From contig CAZXIX010000052.1 of NCBI GenBank assembly GCA_964640855.1, positions 1 to 29,504 of the forward strand: 29,504 nucleotides of DNA. The letters are read 5' to 3'. The DNA comes from JAJDFU01 sp964640855. Lineage in GTDB: Bacteria > Bacteroidota > Bacteroidia > Chitinophagales > Saprospiraceae. Both the position numbers and the translations under genes were made by a program. This document shows, piece by piece, positions 7,469 to 15,278 of this stretch (positions within the stretch are counted from its first letter, which is position 1; each line of letters starts with the position of its first letter). The notes beneath the pieces were generated by a model, which did no database searches, was not told the origin of the DNA, and saw nothing but the letters and a program-made list of their open reading frames with translations.

Positions 7469-8368
7469 ATGCCTGCTGAAATCCGGGTTATCCAAGCGCT
7501 GATCGGCAACGATCGATTGCCCGAAGCGGCCGATCGGCTGGCCGAAGCCTTGGGGGATTCTCTGGAGTTGCAGCAGGAGCTGGTGTTGCTCCGGGCGCGG
7601 ATGGCCAACCTGGAGGCGGAAAGAAGGGAGGGTGTGATCAGCGTGGCCGAGGCGGACCTGAAGCAGAACCGCATTCGAAAAGCCCTTCTCTCGCTGACCG
7701 AGCAACTGGCTCTTCCGCCGGGGAAGCGAAAGGTGCAGCTTTCTGAAATCAAGCCCTCTCGATGGCCTTTGATCCTGATCTCCCTGCTCGTGCTGGCATC
7801 CGTCATCGGTTTATTGCTATACAGCTTCTCCGCGGGAAAAAGCGCCTCTGAGCCCTTCAGCCTGACCGCTTACCTGCGGGGCGAAGGCGGAGACGGGGAG
7901 TGGGTGCAGGAAGGATCCGTTCAGCTTCGGCTGTCCGATTACCTGACTCCCGCAGTTCCCGTACAGGCCGACGGGAAAGCCATTTTCGAAGAGATCCCGG
8001 CCCGGTACCTGGACGATACGGTGCGACTGGTTCTCGTCGATATGCCTTATGAACTGGCTAGCCAGAGCCGCTATACGCCCGGATCAGACCGGCGGATTAC
8101 CTTTCGTTTGCGGCCCCAAAAGCTACGGATAGAGGGAAGGTTGCTGAATCCGGATGGCACCCCTGCACCGGGTTGCCGCATCGATGTGGAAGGCCTGAAA
8201 GAAGATATCCTGCCCGATTCGACGGGTCGCTTTGCCTTCGAAATGGACCGGCTGTCGGGCCAGCAGGTGGAGATTCGGGTCTGGGCAGACGGGAGGCAAC
8301 GATTCAACGCCACCCGGACCCTGAGCGAACAAAAAGAAATGGTGATCCAACTCAATCCGCTGCAATGA
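7469..8368 (+). CDS. EAD11 transmembrane protein with periplasmic beta-sandwich domains
   Basis: The 299 residues divide clearly. Residues 4-80 match effector-associated domain 11 (EAD11): VIQALIGNDRLPEAADRL, then ELVLLRARMANLEAERREGV, then NRIRKALLSLTEQL, i.e. the family's LI--G-l-eAl, LL-aRy--L--e---G-i and N-iR-ALL-l pattern. A basic stretch (PGKRK, SRWP) precedes one TM helix (about 100-120), so EAD11 is cytoplasmic. Outside lie a beta-rich segment (128-215) and a CarboxypepD_reg-like sandwich (218-298, with GRLLNPDGTPAPGCRIDVEG). EADs are known as homotypic adaptor domains that recruit effectors in NTPase- or protease-based bacterial conflict systems. No partner EAD11 or effector is encoded in this window. 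Its stop overlaps the next start (ATGA), implying translational coupling. Domain calls are by eye; the EAD11 match is the strongest. Confidence 0.8.
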   Translation: MPAEIRVIQALIGNDRLPEAADRLAEALGDSLELQQELVLLRARMANLEAERREGVISVAEADLKQNRIRKALLSLTEQLALPPGKRKVQLSEIKPSRWPLILISLLVLASVIGLLLYSFSAGKSASEPFSLTAYLRGEGGDGEWVQEGSVQLRLSDYLTPAVPVQADGKAIFEEIPARYLDDTVRLVLVDMPYELASQSRYTPGSDRRITFRLRPQKLRIEGRLLNPDGTPAPGCRIDVEGLKEDILPDSTGRFAFEMDRLSGQQVEIRVWADGRQRFNATRTLSEQKEMVIQLNPLQ

Positions 8369-9375
8369 GATACTGCTTCGCTATCTGTTTCTGGTTTTTC
8401 ATCCAGGGATTGCCGGCGCAGGAGGTCCTGTTCCGGGGCCGGTTGCTGGAAGAGGGAACAGACCGTAGCCTGGCGGGGCTTTGGGTGCGCGCGCCCGGCT
8501 CGGATGGAGATGTGACCAACGACGAAGGCCTCTTTCGCCTTGTTTTGCCCCCCGGCACCAGCGTTGTGCAGGTGGAGGTGCCGGCGGGTTGGGCCATCGC
8601 CTATCCTCGCAACGGGAGAGCTCCTGTGCCCGAATCCTCGGAGGTGTATGTGGAGTTTTTGTTGAAAAAGGTGGTGGATGAAAATCAGGTATTGCGGCAG
8701 CAACTCGATCGATTGACCCAGGAGAACAAATTGAAAAAAGAGCAGATCGATTCGCTCAATCAATACATTCAGACCCGCATCCCGGCCTTGCAAGACAGCC
8801 TCAGGCGGTCGGGGCGTGTGGCCGAGGACTCCATAGCCCAGCTAAAAGAGCGCATACTCGAATTGATAGCCGAACAGGAACAGGTTTACACCCGACAGAA
8901 TCGGGAAGAAGTATTCCGGGAGGTGAGTTCCGGGCTGGTCCTCTACAGCGATCGGCTGAAAGATCTGCGCGACTGGCTGGTACATGTGCAGGATGCTTTT
9001 CTGAGCCCGCAGGGGGCCGAACAATACCGGCAGGTGCTGACCCGCTATCTGGAAGCCCGAAACAGCCTGCTGGAAAGACACCAGGCCTTGCTCCAACAGG
9101 TGGACCTGTACTGGGAGCAGGATTTGCTCACCTATCAATTGGAAGAAACCTACGAGTTGGCGTTGGAAACCATACACAACGGCCTGATACTCCCGCTGGA
9201 AGAGGGGGTCAATCAGCGGCTTCGGGACTTCGCGACCGGGCGGTCTTCCCGCCTGGCAGCTCAGAAGAAGGCCCGAAAGCATGCGATGGACACCGTCAAT
9301 CAATTGGCTATGCCCATACAGGAGCTGGAAGAAAAGATCCGGGAGGTGACCGGGCAGCTTCGGTCAGAAAGTTAG
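8365..9375 (+). CDS. secreted CarboxypepD_reg-like / coiled-coil protein
   Basis: The start ATG shares 4 bases with the previous stop. The 336-aa product has a signal peptide (1-19, ending GLPAQ), a beta-sandwich of the carboxypeptidase-regulatory type (about 20-100, VLFRGRLLEEGTDRSLAGLWV with NDEGLFRL), and then a long alpha-helical region. Heptad-like Leu/Ile spacing is plain from about 103 to 175 (ENQVLRQQLDRLTQENKL and the following repeats), and charged helices continue to the C-terminus. No catalytic motif is seen. The coupling suggests it works with the EAD11 membrane protein, perhaps as a periplasmic partner that binds the latter's own beta-sandwich; this is inference. The frame is open well upstream, but ATG 8365 is the start that gives a signal peptide. 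Confidence 0.8.
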   Translation: MRYCFAICFWFFIQGLPAQEVLFRGRLLEEGTDRSLAGLWVRAPGSDGDVTNDEGLFRLVLPPGTSVVQVEVPAGWAIAYPRNGRAPVPESSEVYVEFLLKKVVDENQVLRQQLDRLTQENKLKKEQIDSLNQYIQTRIPALQDSLRRSGRVAEDSIAQLKERILELIAEQEQVYTRQNREEVFREVSSGLVLYSDRLKDLRDWLVHVQDAFLSPQGAEQYRQVLTRYLEARNSLLERHQALLQQVDLYWEQDLLTYQLEETYELALETIHNGLILPLEEGVNQRLRDFATGRSSRLAAQKKARKHAMDTVNQLAMPIQELEEKIREVTGQLRSES

Positions 9376-9398
9376 ATCTTACAGGAAAATCCGTTACC

Positions 9399-10139
9399 AT
9401 GAACCGTTTTTTAGTCCCCCTGATTTGCCTGTGCTTTTGGATGTGTGCCTGCGAGGACGAGGATAATGATTGTGGCAATGACTTTCAGGTCACCGCGGTG
9501 GAGCCGTCGGCTAATCCGGCGGGCTTTGAGGTGATCGTCCGGGGAGACGGGCTGGAAACTTTGCAGGAGCTGCGATTTGGTACGGCTCCGCAGGGGGATT
9601 TCCGTTGGGAATCCAACCTGAACGCCTGGGTGGCCGAAGTTCCCGCCGGACTGTCGGGCCCGGTCGATCTGCTGGCAGGCGACGGCGCATGTCGGTCTAC
9701 CTTTCCCTTTGAAGTGCTCTCCGCCTTCCCGGCCAACATTCCGCTTACCCTCAACCAGATCTTTGTTCCCGTGCTGCCGCCTGTTTTCCCCCCGAGCATC
9801 GACAACTTCTGGACCAACCTGGCGGATCCTCAGCATGCCATCGAACTCCGTCCCCCTCTCGACGGCACCTACGGTATCATCTCTAAAGAAAATTTATCCA
9901 TAGAAAGGCATTTCGGAGACAAGCTCTTCCTGCAGGACAATCCCATTTCCGGGACTTTCGATACCCTGGCCAACACCATTCAACTCGCCATCGAACGGGA
10001 TGAGATCGAAACCTTTTCCGGGACGTTTATCGACCCTTCCGAAGTGACCGGTTTTCCCGGTGCCTCGGGTGCTGCGGCGGCTATACTACTTACCTCCGAG
10101 GAAACCGGCCGGCAGTACGTTTTCTGGACGGGCGGATGA
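9399..10139 (+). CDS. probable surface-exposed lipoprotein with a TIG/IPT-like domain
   Basis: The 246-aa product begins with a short SPII signal ending MCAC (lipid Cys18), followed at once by EDEDND. In Bacteroidota an acidic patch right after the lipid cysteine is the known lipoprotein export signal to the outer-membrane surface. Residues 29-110 resemble an immunoglobulin-like TIG/IPT domain (FQVTAVEPSANPAGFEVIVRG, LxELRFGTAP, WVAEVPAGLSGPVDL). The second half (120-246) is beta-rich and unrecognised, with FSGTFIDPSEVTGFPGAS. It lies 23 nt after the coiled-coil gene, so it probably belongs to the same operon. Its stop faces the stop of the beta-barrel gene at 14 nt. No enzymatic motif is seen; a binding or adhesin role is only a guess. 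Confidence 0.72.
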   Translation: MNRFLVPLICLCFWMCACEDEDNDCGNDFQVTAVEPSANPAGFEVIVRGDGLETLQELRFGTAPQGDFRWESNLNAWVAEVPAGLSGPVDLLAGDGACRSTFPFEVLSAFPANIPLTLNQIFVPVLPPVFPPSIDNFWTNLADPQHAIELRPPLDGTYGIISKENLSIERHFGDKLFLQDNPISGTFDTLANTIQLAIERDEIETFSGTFIDPSEVTGFPGASGAAAAILLTSEETGRQYVFWTGG

Positions 10140-10153
10140 GAAGAAGGTCCGGC

Positions 10154-11101
10154 TCAGGGATTCCTCCTCGCCCGGATCAGGAAACGGAAGCCCAGGGAGA
10201 AAGTGTGGAAACTGCCGGGCTCCAGCTTTTGGGCCTCCCGGCTGGTGATGTACTGAATGAAGCGTCCCCATTGAAAATTGACCAGGGCATTTCGACTGAA
10301 ATTATACTGCAGCCCCAACGTAAAGGTCCAGTTGATGTCTGTGCGCAAAGGGGCTCCTTCCAATCTTTTTTTCAACAAGGCAGACCAGGTCAGGCCGGGA
10401 TAGAGGTAGAGCCGGTTTCGCCATAATTCTCCGACGAAATACACATTGACAAAAGGGGTATATTCTTGTTCCGGCCGGGCGGGCTTGTCAAACTGGATCT
10501 GCGCTCCGGCATCTGCGAAGCCGGTAAGCCAGGGAAACAGACGTTGGTAAAAGGAGCCCTGCAGGGTCCAGGTGACCCGCTCGCGACCCAGTTCGTCGCT
10601 TTTCCCGATCGGCAACACCACCAGGGTCTGTAAGGTGAGCTCGGGCAGGGTGCCGAAAGGCATGGCCCGTAAGCGAAATCCCAAACCCGTGAAACCACGG
10701 ACGGTCAAATTGTCTTGGTTACCGAGGACCCTTGCGGCGGAGCTACCCGGATCCGGATCGTTCCGGAGGTGGTTGTATTGCAGTTCCAGGCCCAGGTTGA
10801 GACGACGGCTCCGGAGTATACCGAGGTTGACCTGCAGTTGGTGGGTCAGCGTGGTGAGTCGGGAAACAAAGGTGCTGTCCTCAAATCGGGTGTTCAGCCG
10901 GGTGGTGGTCAGCGGGTTGAAGGAGAGGATCTCTACTTCCCACAAACCGATCATCTGGGGGGCCAAACCCGGGAAGATGGGGGGAAGCTGAAAAGCCTGG
11001 GAATCCAGGGCCATCGAATCCGGTTCCGATTGGGCCCCAAGGGGCGCCGCCGAAAGGAGCAGGCACCCGAGCAGAACCGTTATTCGCAAGGATCTCGGCA
11101 T
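10154..11101 (-). CDS. outer-membrane beta-barrel protein, function unknown
   Basis: The 315-aa product has a signal peptide (1-24, LLGCLLLSAAPLGAQ), a short linker, and then repeated alternating amphipathic strands bounded by aromatic residues (for example NLGLELQYNHL, RVTWTLQGSFYQRL, FVNVYFVGELWRNRLYLY, WTFTLGLQYNF). It ends in HTFSLGFRFLIRARRNP, where the strand FSLGFRF resembles a barrel-closing strand followed by a short basic tail. This pattern fits a 12-14 stranded outer-membrane barrel; no named family is recognised. It is convergent with the EAD11-coiled coil-lipoprotein set, so its link to that set is positional only. Transcription would start in the AT-rich island near 11170-11235. 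Confidence 0.72.
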   Translation of the reverse strand: MPRSLRITVLLGCLLLSAAPLGAQSEPDSMALDSQAFQLPPIFPGLAPQMIGLWEVEILSFNPLTTTRLNTRFEDSTFVSRLTTLTHQLQVNLGILRSRRLNLGLELQYNHLRNDPDPGSSAARVLGNQDNLTVRGFTGLGFRLRAMPFGTLPELTLQTLVVLPIGKSDELGRERVTWTLQGSFYQRLFPWLTGFADAGAQIQFDKPARPEQEYTPFVNVYFVGELWRNRLYLYPGLTWSALLKKRLEGAPLRTDINWTFTLGLQYNFSRNALVNFQWGRFIQYITSREAQKLEPGSFHTFSLGFRFLIRARRNP

Positions 11102-11391
11102 AGGCAGTAAGAGTTGGCAGAGTCAAGATAGGAAGAAGTTCAGGATTGCTTTTTTCGGCGAGCGGGATAGTTTTAAAATACTTTTTAATATTTATATAAA
11201 ATATTGCATGTGTAAAGTGTTGCTTTAAATTATAGCTAGATCCCTGGTTTTGCTTCCTTCGCCATGCACCTATGAGGAAGCTCCGGTAGACGGTCCTCCC
11301 GAATTGAGCATCTCTGCCCTGCTTCCGGATAGTTATCCGGCCCATGCACTCTTTCTGAAGTAGGGCTTGGCCTCCTGACTTCCATTTCTGT
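11102..11391. other. divergent intergenic region with an AT-rich island
   Basis: No gene is seen. Positions 11172-11235 are very AT-rich and include the inverted repeat AATATTT-ATATA-AAATATT (11187-11205). This is a natural place for the divergent promoters of the beta-barrel gene (minus) and the membrane protein gene (plus), although no clear TAnnTTTG element was found. The rest (11236-11391) has no recognisable content. Confidence 0.45.
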
Positions 11392-12072
11392 GTGGGAATA
11401 TCTTATATTGAAGCTTTGTCCGTCAAGCCTAAAGAAAGAACCGACTTGGATTCCCAACCGCCGTCTTCTCCTGAACCCCAACCGACCCTTGGAAGGTCCA
11501 TACAGGATTATCTTTCTATGGGATATCTTTTCCTCTTGTTGTTGGGCATCCTGAGCGACTCTATTTTCTACAGCCATCTGGATATCAACATTCTGAGCTA
11601 TGTCACCATCGTGGATATCATTTTGAGTCCCATCAATTACCTGGCCAAGGGGGTGCTCTTCATGTTGGTCATCGTGGTATTCCCCGCCGTTTTTCTGTTG
11701 CTGATCACCTATCAGGAAAGGCGTTTTCGGAAGAAGCAAAAGGCGAATTCCTCCGACCAGGGTTTTTCAGCCCTGGGCATTAAGTCTGCCAGCCCCAACT
11801 TCTGGATCGTAAAGGTAGCGGCCCCGGCCATTATGGTCCTGGCCGCCTACATCGGCCACGCTTTCGGCAGCGGGACCAAAATACAGGAACGGATTCGCTC
11901 GGGCGACTTCACCGCGGACCATGTGGTGACTTTTCTGGATGATGAGCAATTGAGAATCAAACGGATCGGGCAAAACAGTCAGTATCTTTTCTATGTCCTG
12001 GAAGGAGAGGATAAGGTGCAGGTTTCGCCCATACCCGGAACGATAAAAAGCCTGTCCAAGCTGGAAGATTAG
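11392..12072 (+). CDS. multi-pass membrane protein, family unknown
   Basis: The product is up to 226 aa from GTG 11392. An N-terminal proline-rich stretch (residues 20-35) is followed by hydrophobic segments at about 43-60 (MGYLFLLLLGILSDSIF), 68-106 (probably two helices, with the turn near ILSPINYL) and 136-158 (FWIVKVAAPAIMVLAAYIG). The soluble tail (160-226) carries a small beta-rich segment, DEQLRIKRIGQNSQYLFYVLEGED. I do not recognise the family. The start is uncertain: GTG 11392 and TTG 11416 come before the hydrophobic part, whereas the first ATG (11518) would begin inside the first helix. The small membrane gene at 12130 follows after 57 nt and may be co-transcribed. Confidence 0.68.
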   Translation: MGISYIEALSVKPKERTDLDSQPPSSPEPQPTLGRSIQDYLSMGYLFLLLLGILSDSIFYSHLDINILSYVTIVDIILSPINYLAKGVLFMLVIVVFPAVFLLLITYQERRFRKKQKANSSDQGFSALGIKSASPNFWIVKVAAPAIMVLAAYIGHAFGSGTKIQERIRSGDFTADHVVTFLDDEQLRIKRIGQNSQYLFYVLEGEDKVQVSPIPGTIKSLSKLED

Positions 12073-12129
12073 CTTAGGCTGAATCTGAGTTTCAGCTTCG
12101 CATCTCATGTTGAATGAAAACAGACTACC

Positions 12130-12354
12130 GTGAAAGGGCTACTCCTCCTTTTCGCTTTTTTTGCGCTTGTCGCAATAGCTGCTCTCTTTCAGATAGCCCG
12201 GATCTACATTCGGGTTATCAAAGACTTGAAAAAGCGCGAGTTTTCGGATCCCACCATCCGGAATTTATGGTTATTTTTCATTGTGTTGCTTCCGCCGATC
12301 GGCGGATTGGTTTATCATGTTGTTTTCATTTACGAGCCGCCTCGACATCCATGA
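12130..12354 (+). CDS. small PLDc_N-like membrane protein
   Basis: This 74-aa protein starts at GTG. It has two hydrophobic helices (about 2-20 and 46-67) separated by a basic loop (KDLKKREF). The second, LWLFFIVLLPPIGGLVYHVV, matches the PLDc_N (phospholipase D-nuclease N-terminal / cardiolipin synthase N-terminal) pattern of aromatic-rich helix, P-P-I-G and Y. Stand-alone PLDc_N proteins are common and of unknown function. It follows the larger membrane protein gene, possibly in one transcript. The start is the first one ahead of the hydrophobic core; no ATG is available. Confidence 0.65.
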   Translation: MKGLLLLFAFFALVAIAALFQIARIYIRVIKDLKKREFSDPTIRNLWLFFIVLLPPIGGLVYHVVFIYEPPRHP

Positions 12355-12534
12355 TGCGGAAGAAAGAGATTTTCGTGATCCGGCCCGGGAAAATAGGGAC
12401 GCACCGCCCGGAAATTCCTGCGGGTCAAATTTCTTACCTTCTTATTCTCCTTGCCGGATGACGATCAATTGCCTTATGTTTACAACGATGACTGACCCGA
12501 TGATTCGGCACCGGTCCCACTCACGTCCTTCGCT

Positions 12535-15207
12535 ATGAGAACTATCCTTTTTTTCCTGCTTTTTTGGGTCGGGATTGCTTCATCCGGCTTGGGCCAATCC
12601 TTCACTGCCGATCAGGCATTGCAGGGCTATGGCGTTTTCGGAGATAAGCTGACCTTTATTTTTGATGAAGGGATCTACGGGGTGAAGCCTGAGCGGGTGG
12701 TGGTCACCGGGCAATTTCGGAACTGGGACCAGAATATGGAAGATCCCCAATGGCAGCTTAAGAAAACAGGGTCCCAATGGCTGCTGACCCTGGATAATGA
12801 AAACTATACCCTTCTGAAGCCCAAAACCAAATTCAAATTTCGAATCGATAACGGAGAATGGATGGAACCACCCAAAGAGGCCCCGAACGCAGCGGGCGGA
12901 GATCTTGTATTCAGGAAAGACGCCCAGGTTAACGATCTGAAGGCCGAACTCGTTCACGAGCGATTGATCTGGGCCACTGTCGCGGGTGAGCGCCCTTTGT
13001 CGCCGGAAGCCTACCGGATCACGGATGCACACGGCCATGAGATCGCCGTCTCCGGGGTTTTGCCCAACGAGTCCACCACGACTCTGATCGTACCGGCGCA
13101 GCCCCTGAACAAAAAAAGGGTTTACTTCCTGGAGATCCCCGATTTGGGGCTCAAGGCCCACTGTTCCTTCGACGGCTGGTTTCGAACCACCTACTCGACC
13201 AAAGAGCTGGGCGCTAACATCGATGGCGACTCCACCACCATCCGGCTCTTCGCCCCCCGCGCCGAGCAGGTACGCTTGTACCTGTATGAGGGCCGGCACG
13301 ATACGGAAGCCTACCGGGTGGAAGAAATGGTGCGGGATGAAGACGGGGTCTGGGAAAGCCTTTTCGCGGAAGATCTGCACGGGGTCTATTACGATTTTAC
13401 GGTACACGGGGCTGACGATCCCGGCAATCATTTTTACGAAACCCATCCGGTGCACGTCACCGACCCCTACGCCCGGGTCAGTGACGATACCTGGGGGAAA
13501 GCCCGGATCTGGCGCCGGACCCAACCGGCTACTCCCTTGCCGAATGGCATACCTGCCCTGGAAGATGTGATCGCCTACGAGGTGCACGTTCAGGATTTTA
13601 CGGATCGCCTGCCGGTACCGGAAGAGATCAAAGGCCGTTTTCCGGCTATGATCCTGCCGGGCCTGACCAACGAAAGAGGCGAAAAGATCGGTTTCGATTA
13701 TCTGGTGGACCTGGGGATCAATGTCGTTCACCTCATGCCCGTGCAGGAATACGTCCATTTCCCCACAGACGACTGGAAGGCTTCCTTTGCCGAGGATGCC
13801 TATATGATCGAACAGGGGGTGAGCGAAGAAAACTACCAATGGGGTTACCGCACCTCACACGCTATGGCCGTCGAATCCCGCTACCGGAGTCTCGGCAAGG
13901 AACCGGGGGCTGAGCGGGAAGAGTTCCGCGACCTGGTACAGGCTTTTCACGACAAGGGCATAGCGGTGATCATCGACATCGTACCCAACCACACTGCCGA
14001 GAACATGGACGGCAACTTCTGGCTCTTCCATTTCAACGCCATCGACAAACTGTATTACTACCGGACCCGGGAATTTGAACATATCGGCGCCTACGGCAAC
14101 GAGGTCAAAACCGAGAACCGCCCGATGGTGCAGCGTTGGATCATCGACCAGTGCCTGCACTATATTCGGGAGTTCGGTATCGACGGTTTTCGAATCGACC
14201 TGGCGGGGCAGATCGATCAGCAGACCCTCGTTGCATTGCAGGAAGCCATTGGAAAAGACAAGATCGTCTATGGAGAAGCCTGGATCGGTTCCAACGATCC
14301 GGACTATGAGAACAACCCGGATTGGGATTGGTACAAGGAAGACTCGCCCATCACCTTCTTTCAGGACGATGCCCGGAACGCCTTCAAAGGACCGGTATTT
14401 GAGCTGAATGACCCGCAACTGGACCGGGGCTGGCCCGGAGGCAAGTTTGGCGACCGATACCGGGTCATGCTCGGGTTGGCCAACCGCTTTCCGGAAGAAA
14501 AGAGTCCCCTGAGCGGGATCAACTACCTGGATATACACGACAATTTCGCCCTGGCCGATCAGTTCGGGGCGAATTTTGATGGCCGAAAGGCAGTAGATCA
14601 GGATGCCTATAAAATCGCCGTTACCCTGCTGTATACCTCCCTGGGGCCCATTGTCACCCATGGAGGGTCGGAGATCATGCGCAGCAAGGCCGATGCTCCC
14701 CTGCGGGAGGTGGTCAAGGAGACCCGGGCCGGATACAAGGTCTATATGCACGGCTACCGGGATACCTACAATCATCGGGCAGCCAATCAATTTCGCTGGG
14801 AAACGGTAGGGCAGGAGCCTACTGGAGATAACACCAACGATTACAAAAACATGTATGCCTTTTGGCAGGGCATGAACCGATTCCGGCTTTCGGACTACGG
14901 TTCCGTCTTTCGTCAGGGAAAAGCCGTGGCGGAAGATTATTACCGGTGGATAGTGCCCGAAAGGGAAAGCCTGCTGGGCTACCTGGTTGACCGGCGGGTA
15001 CTGGTCTTGCTCAATGCCGGCGAAACAAGCGGAATTTTTGAAGAGATCGAATTGCCGGAAGGGGAGTGGCGCCTCATTGCGAATAACCGGACCGTTGATC
15101 ACGTGAACGGAGTGTCTGATCGAAAGGTACCGGAGCGGATCAGTGGCGGGAAGGACGTGAACATCCAACTGCAGCCCCAGTCGCTGAAGATCTGGGTAAA
15201 GGATTGA
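12535..15207 (+). CDS. secreted GH13 pullulanase-like alpha-glucan hydrolase
   Basis: The 890-aa protein has a signal peptide (1-21, ending SSGLGQ). A starch-binding-like N-terminal sandwich (about 35-125, GVKPERVVVTGQFRNWD) comes first, then an Ig-like region, a CBM48-type domain (about 232-320, STTIRLFAPRAEQVRLYLYE), a GH13 TIM barrel (about 345-770) and a C-terminal beta domain. GH13 landmarks are YEVHVQDF (348-355), region I DIVPNHT (481-487), the nucleophile in GFRIDLAG (Asp555), the acid/base in VYGEAW (Glu581) and the transition-state Asp in IHDN (Asp669). The set resembles type I pullulanases, but the usual YNWGYDP is YQWGYRTSH (434-442), so the bond specificity (alpha-1,6 or alpha-1,4) is uncertain. 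It should degrade glycogen- or pullulan-like polymers outside the cytoplasm. It ends just before a terminator shared with trxB. Confidence 0.88.
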   Translation: MRTILFFLLFWVGIASSGLGQSFTADQALQGYGVFGDKLTFIFDEGIYGVKPERVVVTGQFRNWDQNMEDPQWQLKKTGSQWLLTLDNENYTLLKPKTKFKFRIDNGEWMEPPKEAPNAAGGDLVFRKDAQVNDLKAELVHERLIWATVAGERPLSPEAYRITDAHGHEIAVSGVLPNESTTTLIVPAQPLNKKRVYFLEIPDLGLKAHCSFDGWFRTTYSTKELGANIDGDSTTIRLFAPRAEQVRLYLYEGRHDTEAYRVEEMVRDEDGVWESLFAEDLHGVYYDFTVHGADDPGNHFYETHPVHVTDPYARVSDDTWGKARIWRRTQPATPLPNGIPALEDVIAYEVHVQDFTDRLPVPEEIKGRFPAMILPGLTNERGEKIGFDYLVDLGINVVHLMPVQEYVHFPTDDWKASFAEDAYMIEQGVSEENYQWGYRTSHAMAVESRYRSLGKEPGAEREEFRDLVQAFHDKGIAVIIDIVPNHTAENMDGNFWLFHFNAIDKLYYYRTREFEHIGAYGNEVKTENRPMVQRWIIDQCLHYIREFGIDGFRIDLAGQIDQQTLVALQEAIGKDKIVYGEAWIGSNDPDYENNPDWDWYKEDSPITFFQDDARNAFKGPVFELNDPQLDRGWPGGKFGDRYRVMLGLANRFPEEKSPLSGINYLDIHDNFALADQFGANFDGRKAVDQDAYKIAVTLLYTSLGPIVTHGGSEIMRSKADAPLREVVKETRAGYKVYMHGYRDTYNHRAANQFRWETVGQEPTGDNTNDYKNMYAFWQGMNRFRLSDYGSVFRQGKAVAEDYYRWIVPERESLLGYLVDRRVLVLLNAGETSGIFEEIELPEGEWRLIANNRTVDHVNGVSDRKVPERISGGKDVNIQLQPQSLKIWVKD

Positions 15208-15216
15208 AGCGAAATG

Positions 15217-15254
15217 AAAACAGGCAATCCTGACATGGGATCACCTGTTTTTAT
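15217..15254. terminator. bidirectional intrinsic terminator
   Basis: AAAACAGG (15217-15224) pairs with CCTGTTTT (15244-15251). Inside, ATCC pairs with GGAT around a 7-nt loop, leaving a 2x2 internal loop. A T-run follows on the plus strand, and the A-run at the other side gives a T-run on the minus strand. It lies between two convergent genes (GH13 and trxB) and serves both. Confidence 0.8.
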
Positions 15255-15278
15255 TCGTTCTTATTCCTGCATTAAAAA

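Noticed and set aside
12580..15168. two long minus-strand frames (419 and 437 aa) opposite the GH13 gene
   Set aside because: The plus strand encodes a complete GH13 enzyme with all catalytic residues; the antisense translations look like reverse-frame shadows.
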